Shown here: piece by piece, positions 1 through 8,697 of the stretch | Numbering within the stretch: position 1 is the first letter of the stretch | Layout of the letters: each line of letters begins with the position of its first letter | Assembly: GCF_009498455.1 (NCBI RefSeq) | Contig: NZ_CP045644.1 | Coordinates: 1,240,001-1,304,000 of the forward strand | Direction of reading: 5' to 3' | Length of the DNA: 64,000 nt | Source of the DNA: Variovorax paradoxus | GTDB lineage: Bacteria > Pseudomonadota > Gammaproteobacteria > Burkholderiales > Burkholderiaceae_C | Program-made: the position numbers and the translations under genes | The notes under the pieces: model-generated | What the model was told of the DNA's origin: nothing | Seen by the model: only the letters and a program-made list of their open reading frames with translations | Databases searched by the model: none

Positions 1-426
1 GCCACGCCCGTGGCGCAGCGCCCGGCGCTGCAGCTGCAGGCGGTCGAAGCCATGATGAAGGCCAGCGAACTGGGCCACGACGACGGCATCGAAGGCGCAC
101 TGATGTTCATCAGCAGCCTGTTCGACATCCCCGTGCGGCACCGCTACCTGGATTTCGTGCGCGAGCACGCCACCAACGGCGACGCCGTCGCCATGGCCGC
201 GCTGTCGGCATTGATGGGCGACCCCAACGACAAGGGGCTCTACAACTACCGCGAGAGCGTGCGCTGGATCATGGGGGCGCAGGCCGTGGCGCCGGAAGAC
301 GAGTTCGTGGTGAACGTGACCAGGAACACCCACCAGGACGGCTTTCTGTCGTCCACGCTCTACAAGCTCACGCGCCGGCAGATCAAGGCACACGAGATCC
401 CGGGCGGCGACAACGCGATGGTCTGA
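1..426 (+). CDS. hypothetical protein, 3' part only
   Basis: The reading frame is open from the first base and ends at a TGA at 424-426, so the true start lies upstream of the window. About 141 residues are visible. They are soluble-looking, helical and rich in Ala, Asp and Met, with no signal peptide or membrane segment and no motif I recognise. The alternation of short helices is loosely reminiscent of helical-repeat (Sel1/TPR-like) proteins, but no consensus repeat can be drawn. The gene converges on the M48 peptidase gene, whose stop lies about 38 bases further on. Function unknown. Confidence 0.6.
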   Translation, partial: ATPVAQRPALQLQAVEAMMKASELGHDDGIEGALMFISSLFDIPVRHRYLDFVREHATNGDAVAMAALSALMGDPNDKGLYNYRESVRWIMGAQAVAPEDEFVVNVTRNTHQDGFLSSTLYKLTRRQIKAHEIPGGDNAMV

Positions 427-463
427 GCGCGCGAGGTGCCGAGCGGGGCGTCAGGCCCACCGC

Positions 464-1318
464 TCAGCCCTTCTTCGCGTCTCTGTAGAGCTTCTCGACC
501 TTCGGCACATTCGCCTCGAGCTTGGCGATGCGGTCCGGCCCGCTCGGGTGGGTCGACAGAAAGCTCAGGCCGCCCTGGTTCTTGGAGGCCGTGGCCATCT
601 TCTTCCACAGCGAGACCGAGGCCTTCGGGTCGTAGCCCGCGCGCGCGGCGAGTTCGAGGCCGACGAGGTCGGCGTCGGTTTCGTCGCTGCGGCTGAACTT
701 CAGCGTGATGAGCTGCGTGCCGGCGCGCGCCGCGAGGTCGCCGACCTGGCCGAGCCCCAGCAGTTGCGCGCCGATGGACAGCGCCGCACCGGTGCCGACG
801 CTCTTGGCCATGCGGGCGCGGGCGTGCTCGCGCAGCGCGTGCGCCATTTCATGGCCCATGACCATCGCGACCTCTTCGTCGCTGAGCTTGAGCTGTTCGA
901 GGATGCCGGTGAAGAAGGCGATCTTGCCGCCGGGCATGCAGAAGGCGTTGATCTGCTTGCTGCCGATCAGGTTGACCTCCCACTTCCATTCGCGTGCGCG
1001 GGCGTTCCACGGCAGGGCAAAGGGAATGAGGCGCTGCGCGATGGTGCGCAGCCGCTGCAGTTGCGCGTTGCCGTCGCCGGCCAGCGCATTCTTGGCGCGC
1101 GCCTGTTGGAGCAGCTGGCCGTACTGCTGCACGCCGGCCGCCTCGATCTGGTCGGCGGGCACGAGGTTGCGCGCCACCGAGGCATTGCCGACGTTGACCT
1201 GCGCCAGCGCCGGCGCACTCAGCGCGGCACCGGCGGCGGCGAGCAGGAAGGCCCGGCGCGGGTTCCATGCCGAGGCTTCGGAGAGGGCAGAAAGGGGGCG
1301 TTCGCATCGTGTGCACAT
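464..1318 (-). CDS. M48 family metallopeptidase, exported
   Basis: This 284-residue protein carries the zinc-peptidase motif HEMAH at residues 156-160. A downstream segment, DETDADLVGLELAARAGYD, supplies the third (Glu) zinc ligand typical of M48/Oma1-like peptidases. Residues 21-40 (RRAFLLAAAG then an Ala-rich stretch ending in ALAQ) look like a signal peptide with a twin-arginine start, so the enzyme probably acts in the periplasm or at the envelope. Relatives (BepA, LoiP, YcaL) degrade misassembled outer-membrane proteins; that role here is inference. The ATG at 1318 has no clear ribosome binding site, and no downstream in-frame start keeps the whole signal sequence. It is transcribed divergently from the AmpG-like gene. 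Confidence 0.85.
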   Translation of the reverse strand: MCTRCERPLSALSEASAWNPRRAFLLAAAGAALSAPALAQVNVGNASVARNLVPADQIEAAGVQQYGQLLQQARAKNALAGDGNAQLQRLRTIAQRLIPFALPWNARAREWKWEVNLIGSKQINAFCMPGGKIAFFTGILEQLKLSDEEVAMVMGHEMAHALREHARARMAKSVGTGAALSIGAQLLGLGQVGDLAARAGTQLITLKFSRSDETDADLVGLELAARAGYDPKASVSLWKKMATASKNQGGLSFLSTHPSGPDRIAKLEANVPKVEKLYRDAKKG

Positions 1319-1341
1319 AGGTGCCCGGATGATAGGAACAA

Positions 1342-2775
1342 ATGGAGACGAGCGGGGCGCACCGATATCCCCGACAGCTCATGGACAATCCCCCACTCAT
1401 GTCCGCACCGCCCGCCGAAACCACCCAAGCCCCCGCGAGCGCCGCCCTGCCCTGGCGCGACGCGCTCAAGGTCTACCTCGAACCCGCCACCCTGCGCATG
1501 CTCGCGCTGGGCTTCTCGGCCGGCCTGCCGCTGCTGCTGGTGCTGGGCACGCTGAGCTTTCGGCTGCGCGAAGCAGGCATCGACCGCACCACCATCGGCT
1601 ACCTGAGCTGGGTCGGGCTGGCCTATGGCTTCAAGTGGGTCTGGGCGCCGCTGGTCGACCGGCTGCCGCTGCCGCCGCTGACCACGCTGCTCGGGCGCCG
1701 GCGCGGCTGGCTCTTGCTGGCGCAAGGCATGGTGATCGCCGGGCTGATCGGCATGGCCATGAACGACCCGCGCCTGGGGCTGCAGCCGCTGATCTGGTGC
1801 GCGCTGCTGGTGGCTTTCGGCTCGGCCACGCAAGACATCGCGCTCGACGCCTTCCGCATCGAGTCGGCCGAGACGCGCAAGCAGGCTGCGCTGGCCGCCG
1901 CCTATCAAACGGGCTACCGGCTCGCGATGATCTGGGCCGGCGCCGGCGTGCTGTGGGTCGCGGCCTGGGCCGAGGTGGCGCCCGCGGTGGCGGTCACCGG
2001 CGCGGCGGCCTACCAGAACGGCGCCTGGAAGACGGCCTACCTCGTGATGGCGGCCTCGATGGCGGTCGGCGTGCTCACGGTGCTGCTGTCGCCCGAGCCG
2101 GTGCGGCGCGTGCTGCCGAAGGCGAAGAACGCGGGCGAATGGCTGCGAAGCGTGCTGATCGAGCCTTTTGCGGACTTCATCCGCCGCTACAAGTGGCAGG
2201 CGGCGCTGATCCTTGCGCTGATCGCCATCTACCGCATCAGCGACGTGGTGATGGGCATCATGGCCAACCCGTTCTATGTGGACATGGGCTTCACGAAAGA
2301 CCAGGTGGCCACGGTCAGCAAGATCTACGGCGTGATCATGACGCTGGTGGGTGCCTTCGTGGGCGGCGTGCTCTCGATGCGGCTGGGCGTGATGCGCGTG
2401 CTGATGCTCGGCGCGGTGCTGAGCGCCGCGAGCAACCTGCTGTTCGCCTGGCTGGCCACGCGCGGGCACGACCTCACCGCGCTGATCGCCGTGGTCTCGG
2501 CCGACAACCTCGCCGGCGGCATCGCGTCGGCGGCCTTCATCGCCTACCTGTCGAGCCTGACCAACATCAGCTACTCGGCCACGCAGTACGCGCTGTTCAG
2601 CTCGCTGATGCTGCTGCTGCCGAAGTTCATCGCCGGCTACTCGGGCGCCTTTGTCGACGCCTACGGCTACAGCACCTTCTTCACGGCCACCGCGATGCTG
2701 GGCGTGCCGGTGCTGCTGCTGGTGGCGCTGGCCGCGCGTTCGGCGGCCCGCACAGGCGACGGCGAGCGTCAATAG
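1342..2775 (+). CDS. AmpG-like MFS permease
   Basis: This 477-residue polytopic membrane protein has about twelve hydrophobic segments and the N-terminal LGFSAGLPLLLVLGTLS and WVGLAYGFKWVWAPLVDR signatures of the AmpG/PAT branch of the major facilitator superfamily. AmpG imports anhydromuropeptides for cell-wall recycling and beta-lactamase induction, so muropeptide uptake is the likely role. A second ATG at 1381 and a third at 1399 are possible starts. The upstream one is chosen because AGGA lies just in front of it, although the spacing is short. The neighbouring M48 peptidase is divergent. No ampC or ampR is present here, so a link to beta-lactam resistance is not shown. Confidence 0.85.
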   Translation: METSGAHRYPRQLMDNPPLMSAPPAETTQAPASAALPWRDALKVYLEPATLRMLALGFSAGLPLLLVLGTLSFRLREAGIDRTTIGYLSWVGLAYGFKWVWAPLVDRLPLPPLTTLLGRRRGWLLLAQGMVIAGLIGMAMNDPRLGLQPLIWCALLVAFGSATQDIALDAFRIESAETRKQAALAAAYQTGYRLAMIWAGAGVLWVAAWAEVAPAVAVTGAAAYQNGAWKTAYLVMAASMAVGVLTVLLSPEPVRRVLPKAKNAGEWLRSVLIEPFADFIRRYKWQAALILALIAIYRISDVVMGIMANPFYVDMGFTKDQVATVSKIYGVIMTLVGAFVGGVLSMRLGVMRVLMLGAVLSAASNLLFAWLATRGHDLTALIAVVSADNLAGGIASAAFIAYLSSLTNISYSATQYALFSSLMLLLPKFIAGYSGAFVDAYGYSTFFTATAMLGVPVLLLVALAARSAARTGDGERQ

Positions 2776-2930
2776 GGCCTGCGCCCGAGCTGTCTTCTGT
2801 GGGAAACAGCCGACGCAACCGGATACGCATCGCTGGTAGGCTGTGACATTCATTGCGTGAAAATTGCGCCTTCCCGCTTTTTCCTCTGTCGTTGACGCCT
2901 TTCCCCCGGTTGCCTGCCCCCACATCCATC

Positions 2931-4136
2931 GTGCCGTCCCGAATTTCTCCCCTTCACATCAGTGCCTACACGGCCACCTCGGCCGTCGGCGTCGGCAAGG
3001 AAGCGCACGCCGACGCGCTCGCGCACTCGCGCAGCGGCCTGCGTGCCAACGACTTCGGCGATGCGCCGCTGCCGACCTGGATCGGCCGCGTCGACGGGCT
3101 GGAAGACGTGCGCCTGCCCGAATCGGCGATGTCGTGGGACTGCCGCAACAACCGGCTGGCCTGGCTGGGCCTGCAGGCCGACGGCTTCCTCGAGGCGGTC
3201 GCGGCCGCGCGCGACAAGTACGGCGCCACGCGCATCGCGCTGGTGCTCGGCACCTCCACGGCCAGCATCGGCGAGACCGAGCTGGCCTACACGCAGCTCG
3301 ACGCCGACGGCAACTTTCCGATGGACCAGCGCCGCCCCGCCGTTCATACGCCGCATTCGCTGGCCATGTTCGTGCAGCAGGTGCTGGGCATCGACGGCCC
3401 GAGCGAGACGATTTCGACCGCCTGCTCGTCCAGCGCCAAGGTGTTCGCCTCGGCCGAGCGCCTGATCCGCCTGGGCCTGGCCGACGCCGCCGTGGTCGGC
3501 GGTGCCGACACGCTGTGCGGCAGCGTGCTGTTCGGCTTCAACGCGCTGGAGCTGGTCTCCACCGAACCGTGCCGCCCGTTCGACGCCGCCCGCAAGGGCA
3601 TCAGCCTCGGCGAAGCGGCGGGCTTTGCGCTGGTCGAGCGCGTGCAGCCCGGCGACACCGCCACGCCGCTGCTGCTGGGCTACGGCGAAGCGAGCGACGC
3701 GCACCACATGTCGACGCCGCACCCCGAAGGCCTGGGCGCCGAACGCGCGCTCGACGACGCGCTCGCGCGCGCCGGCCTTGCGCCCGAGGCCATCGACTAC
3801 ATCAACATGCACGGCACGGCGAGCCAGAAGAACGACGAGGTCGAGGGCGCGCTGGTGGCGCGCCGCTTCCCGGCGCACACGCACGCCAGCTCGACCAAGG
3901 GCTTCATGGGTCACACGCTGGGCGCCGCAGGCATCGTCGAGGCCGTGGTCTGCCTGCTGGCGATCGAGCGCGGCCTGATGCCGGGCACGGTCAACACGCG
4001 CACGCTGGACGAAGGCTTCGGCCCGCAGCTCAAGCTCGAACCCGTCACGGGCGAGGTGCGCTACGCGCTCTCCAACTCCTTCGGCTTCGGCGGCAACAAC
4101 TGCGCGCTGGTCTTCGGCAAGGCGGTGAACGCATGA
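2931..4136 (+). CDS. beta-ketoacyl-ACP synthase (FabF/KAS-like) of a polyene-type locus
   Basis: This is a complete condensing enzyme of 401 residues from a GTG at 2931; further in-frame upstream starts exist but add a poorly conserved, basic leader. The Cys-His-His triad is visible: Cys165 in TACSSS, His294 in HGTAS and His328 in GHTLGAAG. It should catalyse decarboxylative Claisen condensation on acyl-carrier-protein substrates. The next gene encodes a PF13723-type partner and overlaps by 4 bp (ATGA), a pairing known from aryl polyene, xanthomonadin and flexirubin clusters. It is therefore unlikely to be the housekeeping FabF. No carrier protein, ketoreductase or dehydratase gene lies next to it. 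The exact start is uncertain because no ribosome binding site is obvious. Confidence 0.85.
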   Translation: MPSRISPLHISAYTATSAVGVGKEAHADALAHSRSGLRANDFGDAPLPTWIGRVDGLEDVRLPESAMSWDCRNNRLAWLGLQADGFLEAVAAARDKYGATRIALVLGTSTASIGETELAYTQLDADGNFPMDQRRPAVHTPHSLAMFVQQVLGIDGPSETISTACSSSAKVFASAERLIRLGLADAAVVGGADTLCGSVLFGFNALELVSTEPCRPFDAARKGISLGEAAGFALVERVQPGDTATPLLLGYGEASDAHHMSTPHPEGLGAERALDDALARAGLAPEAIDYINMHGTASQKNDEVEGALVARRFPAHTHASSTKGFMGHTLGAAGIVEAVVCLLAIERGLMPGTVNTRTLDEGFGPQLKLEPVTGEVRYALSNSFGFGGNNCALVFGKAVNA

Positions 4137-4984
4137 ACGCGCCCACGCCCCCCACGCTCTACATCGAAGGCCCCGCCTTCTGGACCCCCACGCTGCCCGG
4201 CTGGGATGCCGCCCGCGCGGCCTTCCGCGGTGAAGGCGCGCTGAGCGATCCGCCCGCCAAGCGGCCCTCGCCGCAGGTGCTGGCCCCGGCCGAGCGCCGC
4301 CGCGCGCCCGACACCGTGGCGCTGGCGCTCGAAGTGGCCGCCGCCGCCATCGCGGGTGCCGACCGCCCCGCGGCCGACGTGCCCTGCGTGTTCACGTCGG
4401 CGCACGGCGACCTGTCGATCAACGACTACATGTGCAGCACGCTCGCGGGCGACCCGAAGATGCTGTCGCCCACCAAGTTCCACAACTCGGTGCACAACGC
4501 GGCCGTGGGCTACTGGACCATCGGCACCGGCTGCATGGCGGCCAGCAACGCGGTGTCGGCCTATGAACACAGCTTCGCCTCCGGCCTGCTCGAAGCGGCC
4601 GTGCAATGCGCGGCCAACCAGGAGCCGGTGCTGCTGGTCGGCTACGACACGCCCACGGTCGGCGCCCTCACCTCGGTGACCGACAGTCGCGGCCTGCTCG
4701 CGGTGGCGATGGTGATCGCGCCCGTGCGCACCGGGCGCAGCGTGGCCGCGCTGCAGTGGTCGCTGGCCCCCCACGGTGCGGCGGGCGACGACGCGGCGGC
4801 CACCTACACGTCGCTGCGGTCGGAAGCCGCAAAGTCGCTGGTGGCCATCAACCCGATGGCGCAGGCGCTCGGCCTGTTCGAATCGCTGGCGCACGTCGAA
4901 GGCGGCGACGAGCCGCCGCTGCACCTGCAGCTCTCGCCCACCCTGTCACTCAGGCTGCAGCTGCGGCCTCCTCCGAAGGACTGA
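4133..4984 (+). CDS. beta-ketoacyl synthase-like chain length factor (PF13723 type)
   Basis: The 283-residue product resembles the N-terminal half of ketoacyl synthases, with segments such as CVFTSAHGDLSINDYMCS and KFHNSVHNAAVGYWTIGTGC. It lacks the C-terminal HGT and GHxLGAAG histidine motifs. A Cys at residue 134 sits in GTGCMAAS where the nucleophile could align. Proteins of this family pair with a full ketoacyl synthase in aryl polyene clusters and are annotated there as chain length factors. The start codon overlaps the stop of the synthase gene by 4 bp, implying translational coupling and a heterodimer. The gene for the halogenase-like enzyme follows after 4 bases. What chain it helps build is not visible. 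Confidence 0.8.
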   Translation: MNAPTPPTLYIEGPAFWTPTLPGWDAARAAFRGEGALSDPPAKRPSPQVLAPAERRRAPDTVALALEVAAAAIAGADRPAADVPCVFTSAHGDLSINDYMCSTLAGDPKMLSPTKFHNSVHNAAVGYWTIGTGCMAASNAVSAYEHSFASGLLEAAVQCAANQEPVLLVGYDTPTVGALTSVTDSRGLLAVAMVIAPVRTGRSVAALQWSLAPHGAAGDDAAATYTSLRSEAAKSLVAINPMAQALGLFESLAHVEGGDEPPLHLQLSPTLSLRLQLRPPPKD

Positions 4985-4988
4985 CACC

Positions 4989-6638
4989 ATGACCGACACT
5001 GCGCTGGATTCGTTTGACGCAGTGATCATGGGAGGCGGTCTCGCCGGCCTCACGCTGGCGATCCAGCTGAAGCAGCGCTTCCGCGACCTGAAGGTGCTGG
5101 TGCTGGAGCGCCGCACGCATCCGGTGCCGCACGCGGCCCACAAGGTGGGCGAATCGTCGGTCGAGATCGGCGCGCACTACTTCGACACGGTGCTCGGGCT
5201 CAAGGCGCACATGGACGAAGCGCAGCTGCGCAAGTTCGGCTTTCGCTTCTTCTTCAGCGAAGGCCGCAGCGACATCGACAACGTCACCGAGATCGGCGCG
5301 AGCCGCTACCTGGCGGTGCCCAGCTACCAGATCGACCGCGGCATCTTCGAGAATTTCCTGGCCGAGGAAGCCGTGCGCCACGGCGTGCGCTTCGTCGACA
5401 GCGCGCTGGTGCGCCGCATCGACCTGGCCCAGGACCCCGCGGCGCCGCACCGCATCGAATGGACGCGCGGCGACGAATCCCACGCCACGCAGGCGCGCTG
5501 GCTCATCGACGCCTGCGGCCGCGCCGGCATGCTCAAGCGCAAGCTCGGCCTTGCCGAGCCCAACGCGCACGACGTCAACGCGGTGTGGTTTCGCATCGGC
5601 GAGCGCATCGCCGTCGACGACTGGAGCAACAACGCCGGCTGGCGCCAACGCTGCAACCCGCAGGCGCGCTGGCTCTCGACCAACCACTTCGTGGGCGCCG
5701 GCTACTGGGCCTGGCTGATTCCGCTGGCCTCGGGCTCGCATTCGGTGGGCATCGTGGCCGACCCGGCGCTGCACCCGCTGGACACCATCGACACCTTCGA
5801 AAAGGCGATGGCCTGGTTCGCCACCTACCAGCCGCGCCTGTACGAGGCGCTCGACGGCAAGCGCCACCTGCTGCAGGACTTCGCCTTCCTCAGGCATTTC
5901 TCGCACGGCTGCAAGCAGGTGTTCTCGGGCGAGCGCTGGGCGATGACGGGCGAGGCGGGGCTCTTTCTCGACCCCTTCTATTCGCCCGGCAGCGACTTCA
6001 TCGCGATCGCCAACACCTACATCACCGACCTCGTCGCGCAGGACCGCGCGGGCCGGCCGCTGGAAGCCCGGGCCCAGCTCTACGACCAGATCTACCACTC
6101 GTTCTACGAGAGCACGCTGGCGCTCTACCAGGACCAGTACCCGCTCTTCGGCGACCCGGAGGTGCTGCCGGTGAAGGTGATCTGGGACTACGCGTATTAC
6201 TGGGGCGTGCTCGCGCAGATCTTCTTCCAGCGCCGCCTGACCGACCTGCCGGCGCTCGGAAGCCTGAAGGACGAACTGCAGCACTGCCAGCGCCTGAATG
6301 TCGCGGTGCAGCGGCTGATGCGCGACTGGTCGGCGTCGAGCCACAAGCGCAACCCGGCCGTGATGCTCGACCAGACCGCGATGCCGTGGTTCGCCGAACT
6401 CAACCGCAGCCTGAAGGACACGCTCGACGACGCCGGCTTCAAGGACCGCATCCGGGCTTCGACGGTCATGCTGCGGCAACTGGCCGACGAGATCCTCGGG
6501 CGGGCGCGCACCGCCGATCCCGACGTGGAGGCCGGCACCCTGCGGGCGCTTCTCGAAGAAAACCGCGGAAAAACACCCGCGACGGCGACGCACGACGCTA
6601 TGCTTTTCGCAGCACCTCGGGTTGACACCCGCGCCTGA
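4989..6638 (+). CDS. FAD-dependent oxidoreductase, flavin-dependent halogenase-like
   Basis: The 549-residue protein begins with a Rossmann FAD motif GGGLAG (residues 15-20). It has HKVGESS near residue 51, WAWLIP at 240-245 matching the WxWxIP signature of flavin-dependent halogenases, and FLDPFYSPG at 326-334 matching the FxxPxxSxG pattern reported for such enzymes. Those motifs separate halogenases from ordinary flavin monooxygenases. The long C-terminal extension after residue 400 is typical of the tryptophan halogenase superfamily. In xanthomonadin loci a halogenase acts on the polyene head group, and linkage to the two ketoacyl synthase genes suggests the same here; that is inference. 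A hydroxylase or desaturating oxidase is the alternative. A flavin reductase is not nearby. Confidence 0.78.
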   Translation: MTDTALDSFDAVIMGGGLAGLTLAIQLKQRFRDLKVLVLERRTHPVPHAAHKVGESSVEIGAHYFDTVLGLKAHMDEAQLRKFGFRFFFSEGRSDIDNVTEIGASRYLAVPSYQIDRGIFENFLAEEAVRHGVRFVDSALVRRIDLAQDPAAPHRIEWTRGDESHATQARWLIDACGRAGMLKRKLGLAEPNAHDVNAVWFRIGERIAVDDWSNNAGWRQRCNPQARWLSTNHFVGAGYWAWLIPLASGSHSVGIVADPALHPLDTIDTFEKAMAWFATYQPRLYEALDGKRHLLQDFAFLRHFSHGCKQVFSGERWAMTGEAGLFLDPFYSPGSDFIAIANTYITDLVAQDRAGRPLEARAQLYDQIYHSFYESTLALYQDQYPLFGDPEVLPVKVIWDYAYYWGVLAQIFFQRRLTDLPALGSLKDELQHCQRLNVAVQRLMRDWSASSHKRNPAVMLDQTAMPWFAELNRSLKDTLDDAGFKDRIRASTVMLRQLADEILGRARTADPDVEAGTLRALLEENRGKTPATATHDAMLFAAPRVDTRA

Positions 6639-6691
6639 GGTTTACCCAACTTTACGGAGCGTTCAAGCCCGCTTGCTCCCTGTGGACGACC

Positions 6692-7414
6692 ATGAAGCGC
6701 ATGAGCACCCCCCAACTCCTGATGATCGAAGACGACGCCCGCCTGGCGCAGATGGTGGGCGAGTACCTGACGCAGTCGGGCTTCGCCTTCAACCACGCCG
6801 GTGACGGCGCCAGCGGCCTGGAGCAGCTGCAGCAGCACGCGCCCGACCTGGTGATCCTCGACCTGATGCTGCCCGACACCGACGGCCTCGAGGTCTGCCG
6901 CCGCATCCGCGCCCTGCCCGGCCCGCTGGCCAAGGTGTCGGTGCTGATGCTGACCGCCAAGGGCGACCCGATGGACCGCATCATCGGCCTGGAAATCGGC
7001 GCCGACGACTACCTGCCCAAGCCCTTCGAGCCGCGCGAGCTGCTGGCGCGCATCCGCGCCGTGCTGCGCCGTCGCAGCGAGAACGCCACCGAGGCCGAAG
7101 CCTCCACGGTGATGCGCTTCGGCACGCTCGAGATCGACCGCAACGCGCGCACCGTGTCGGTGGCCGGCGCGCTGGCCGACCTCACCTCCTACCAGTTCGA
7201 CCTGCTCGTGGCGATGGCCGAGCGCGCGGGCCGCGTGCTCACGCGCGACCAGATCATGGAAGCCGTGCGCGGCCGCGAACTCGAAGCCTTCGACCGCTCG
7301 ATCGACGTGCACATGGGGCGCATCCGCGCCGCCATCGAGGTCGACGCGAAGAACCCGAAGCGCATCCTCACCGTGCGCGGCGTCGGCTACGTGTTCGCCA
7401 AGCAGCAAGATTAG
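6692..7414 (+). CDS. OmpR-family response regulator
   Basis: The 240-residue protein has a receiver domain (residues about 8-125) with acidic pocket E13, D14, D15, phospho-acceptor D57 in ILDLMLPD, and the conserved Lys in LPKPFEP. A winged-helix DNA-binding domain with SIDVHMGRIRAAIE and VRGVGYVF at the end follows. It is the cytoplasmic transcription factor of a two-component system whose sensor kinase gene starts 13 bases downstream. It resembles the RstA/CpxR subgroup. The target genes are unknown; the ketoacyl synthase and halogenase genes upstream and the O-antigen ligase-like gene downstream are candidates by position only. A second ATG nine bases in (6701) is an alternative start. Confidence 0.93.
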   Translation: MKRMSTPQLLMIEDDARLAQMVGEYLTQSGFAFNHAGDGASGLEQLQQHAPDLVILDLMLPDTDGLEVCRRIRALPGPLAKVSVLMLTAKGDPMDRIIGLEIGADDYLPKPFEPRELLARIRAVLRRRSENATEAEASTVMRFGTLEIDRNARTVSVAGALADLTSYQFDLLVAMAERAGRVLTRDQIMEAVRGRELEAFDRSIDVHMGRIRAAIEVDAKNPKRILTVRGVGYVFAKQQD

Positions 7415-7427
7415 GACGCGACCCGCG

Positions 7428-8633
7428 ATGCTGCGCAGCCTCTACCGCCGCCATCTCTACGTCCGCATCTGGCTCGCGGTGGTCGGCGGCGTGGTCATCC
7501 TCACGCTGATGGCCAACTGGATCGTGCGCGTGGCCGCCGAGGCCGAGCGCGAGCGCCTGGCGCCCGTGCCGCGCGAAGTGGTCGTGCTCGACAGCCAGGA
7601 CCGCACCATCGGCACCGGCAAGGCCATGCGCGTGCCGGGCCAGGGGCTGGAGTTCGACGTGTCGCTGAGCGACGGCCGCGACATGACATTGCGCGTCGCG
7701 CCGCGCGAACGCCCCACCGGCACCGGCGGCTTCGCGCCCTGGCGCACCCCGTTCGGACTGGGCTGGATGATCGCGCTCGTGGGCGTGGCGGTGGCACTGG
7801 GCGTCTACCCGATCGTGCGGCGCATCACCCAGCGGCTCGAAACCCTGCAACGCGGCGTGCAGCGCTGGGGCGAGGGCGACCTCTCGGCGCGCGTGATCGA
7901 GGAAGGACAAGACGAAGTGGCCGATCTCTCCAAGCGTTTCAATGCCTCCGCCGAACGCATCGAGCAGCTCGTGCGTTCCCACAAGTCGCTGCTGGCGAAT
8001 GCCTCGCACGAGCTGCGCTCGCCGCTCACCCGCATCCGCATGGGCCTGGAACTCATGGGCGACCAGCCGAGCCCGGCGGCGCGCGAGGAAATCTCGCGCA
8101 ACATCGGCGAACTCGACCAGCTCATCGACGAGATCCTGCTGGCCAGCCGGCTCGACGCCAGCGAGGCCGACATGGGCACCATCGAAGCCGTCGACCTCAC
8201 CGGCCTGGCCGCCGAAGAGTGCGCGCAGGTCAACGCCGAACTCGACCTGGCCGAAGGCACCGACAACGCCACGCTCACCGTGCCGGGCGTGTCGCGCCTG
8301 CTGCGCCGTGCGATCCGCAACCTGCTGGAGAACGCCCGCCGCTACGGCGCCGGCGAAATCAGCGTCGAGCTCGGCAGCGCCGGCGGCTACGCCACAGTGC
8401 GCGTCAACGACCGCGGACCGGGCGTGCCGGCTGCATTGCGCGACCGCATCTTCGAACCCTTCTATCGCCTGCCGGGCGCCAGCGAGCGCAACGGCGGTGT
8501 CGGCCTCGGGCTGGCGCTGGTGAAGTCGATCGCCGAGCGCCACGGCGGCTCGGTGCAGTGCGAAGACCGGCCGGGCGGGGGCGCGAGCTTCGTGATCCGC
8601 CTGCCGGCCAAAGCCACCGCCGCACCGCACTGA
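7428..8633 (+). CDS. sensor histidine kinase of the OmpR-type pair
   Basis: The 401-residue protein has two membrane segments (about residues 11-33 and 108-129) enclosing a short periplasmic region of roughly 75 residues. A HAMP linker, a dimerisation domain with phospho-accepting His194 in ASHELRSPLTRIR, and an ATPase domain with NLLENARRYG (N box), DRGPGV and GVGLGLAL (G boxes) follow. It should autophosphorylate in response to an envelope signal and pass the phosphate to the adjacent regulator. Domain order and the short sensor loop resemble RstB and CpxA. The signal cannot be read from the sequence. It is co-oriented with the regulator and almost certainly co-transcribed with it. Confidence 0.92.
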   Translation: MLRSLYRRHLYVRIWLAVVGGVVILTLMANWIVRVAAEAERERLAPVPREVVVLDSQDRTIGTGKAMRVPGQGLEFDVSLSDGRDMTLRVAPRERPTGTGGFAPWRTPFGLGWMIALVGVAVALGVYPIVRRITQRLETLQRGVQRWGEGDLSARVIEEGQDEVADLSKRFNASAERIEQLVRSHKSLLANASHELRSPLTRIRMGLELMGDQPSPAAREEISRNIGELDQLIDEILLASRLDASEADMGTIEAVDLTGLAAEECAQVNAELDLAEGTDNATLTVPGVSRLLRRAIRNLLENARRYGAGEISVELGSAGGYATVRVNDRGPGVPAALRDRIFEPFYRLPGASERNGGVGLGLALVKSIAERHGGSVQCEDRPGGGASFVIRLPAKATAAPH

Positions 8634-8682
8634 CGCCAGCGGGCGCGCAGGGTCAAGTCAGGTTCGGCAGAAAGGCCGCACC

Positions 8683-8688
8683 TAAAAT
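8683..8688 (+). promoter_or_regulatory. possible -10 box (TAAAAT), near-leaderless start
   Basis: TAAAAT lies ten bases before the ATG of the O-antigen ligase-like gene, and no Shine-Dalgarno sequence stands between. If used, transcription would begin at or within a few bases of the start codon, giving a leaderless or nearly leaderless mRNA. No convincing -35 hexamer is seen at 16-18 bp. Confidence 0.35.
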
Positions 8689-8697
8689 CCCGGCCCT

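Noticed and set aside
1219..2925. Long minus-strand open frame opposite the AmpG-like gene
   Set aside because: The composition is rich in Gln, His and Arg with no domain, and the plus strand has a well-recognised twelve-helix permease.
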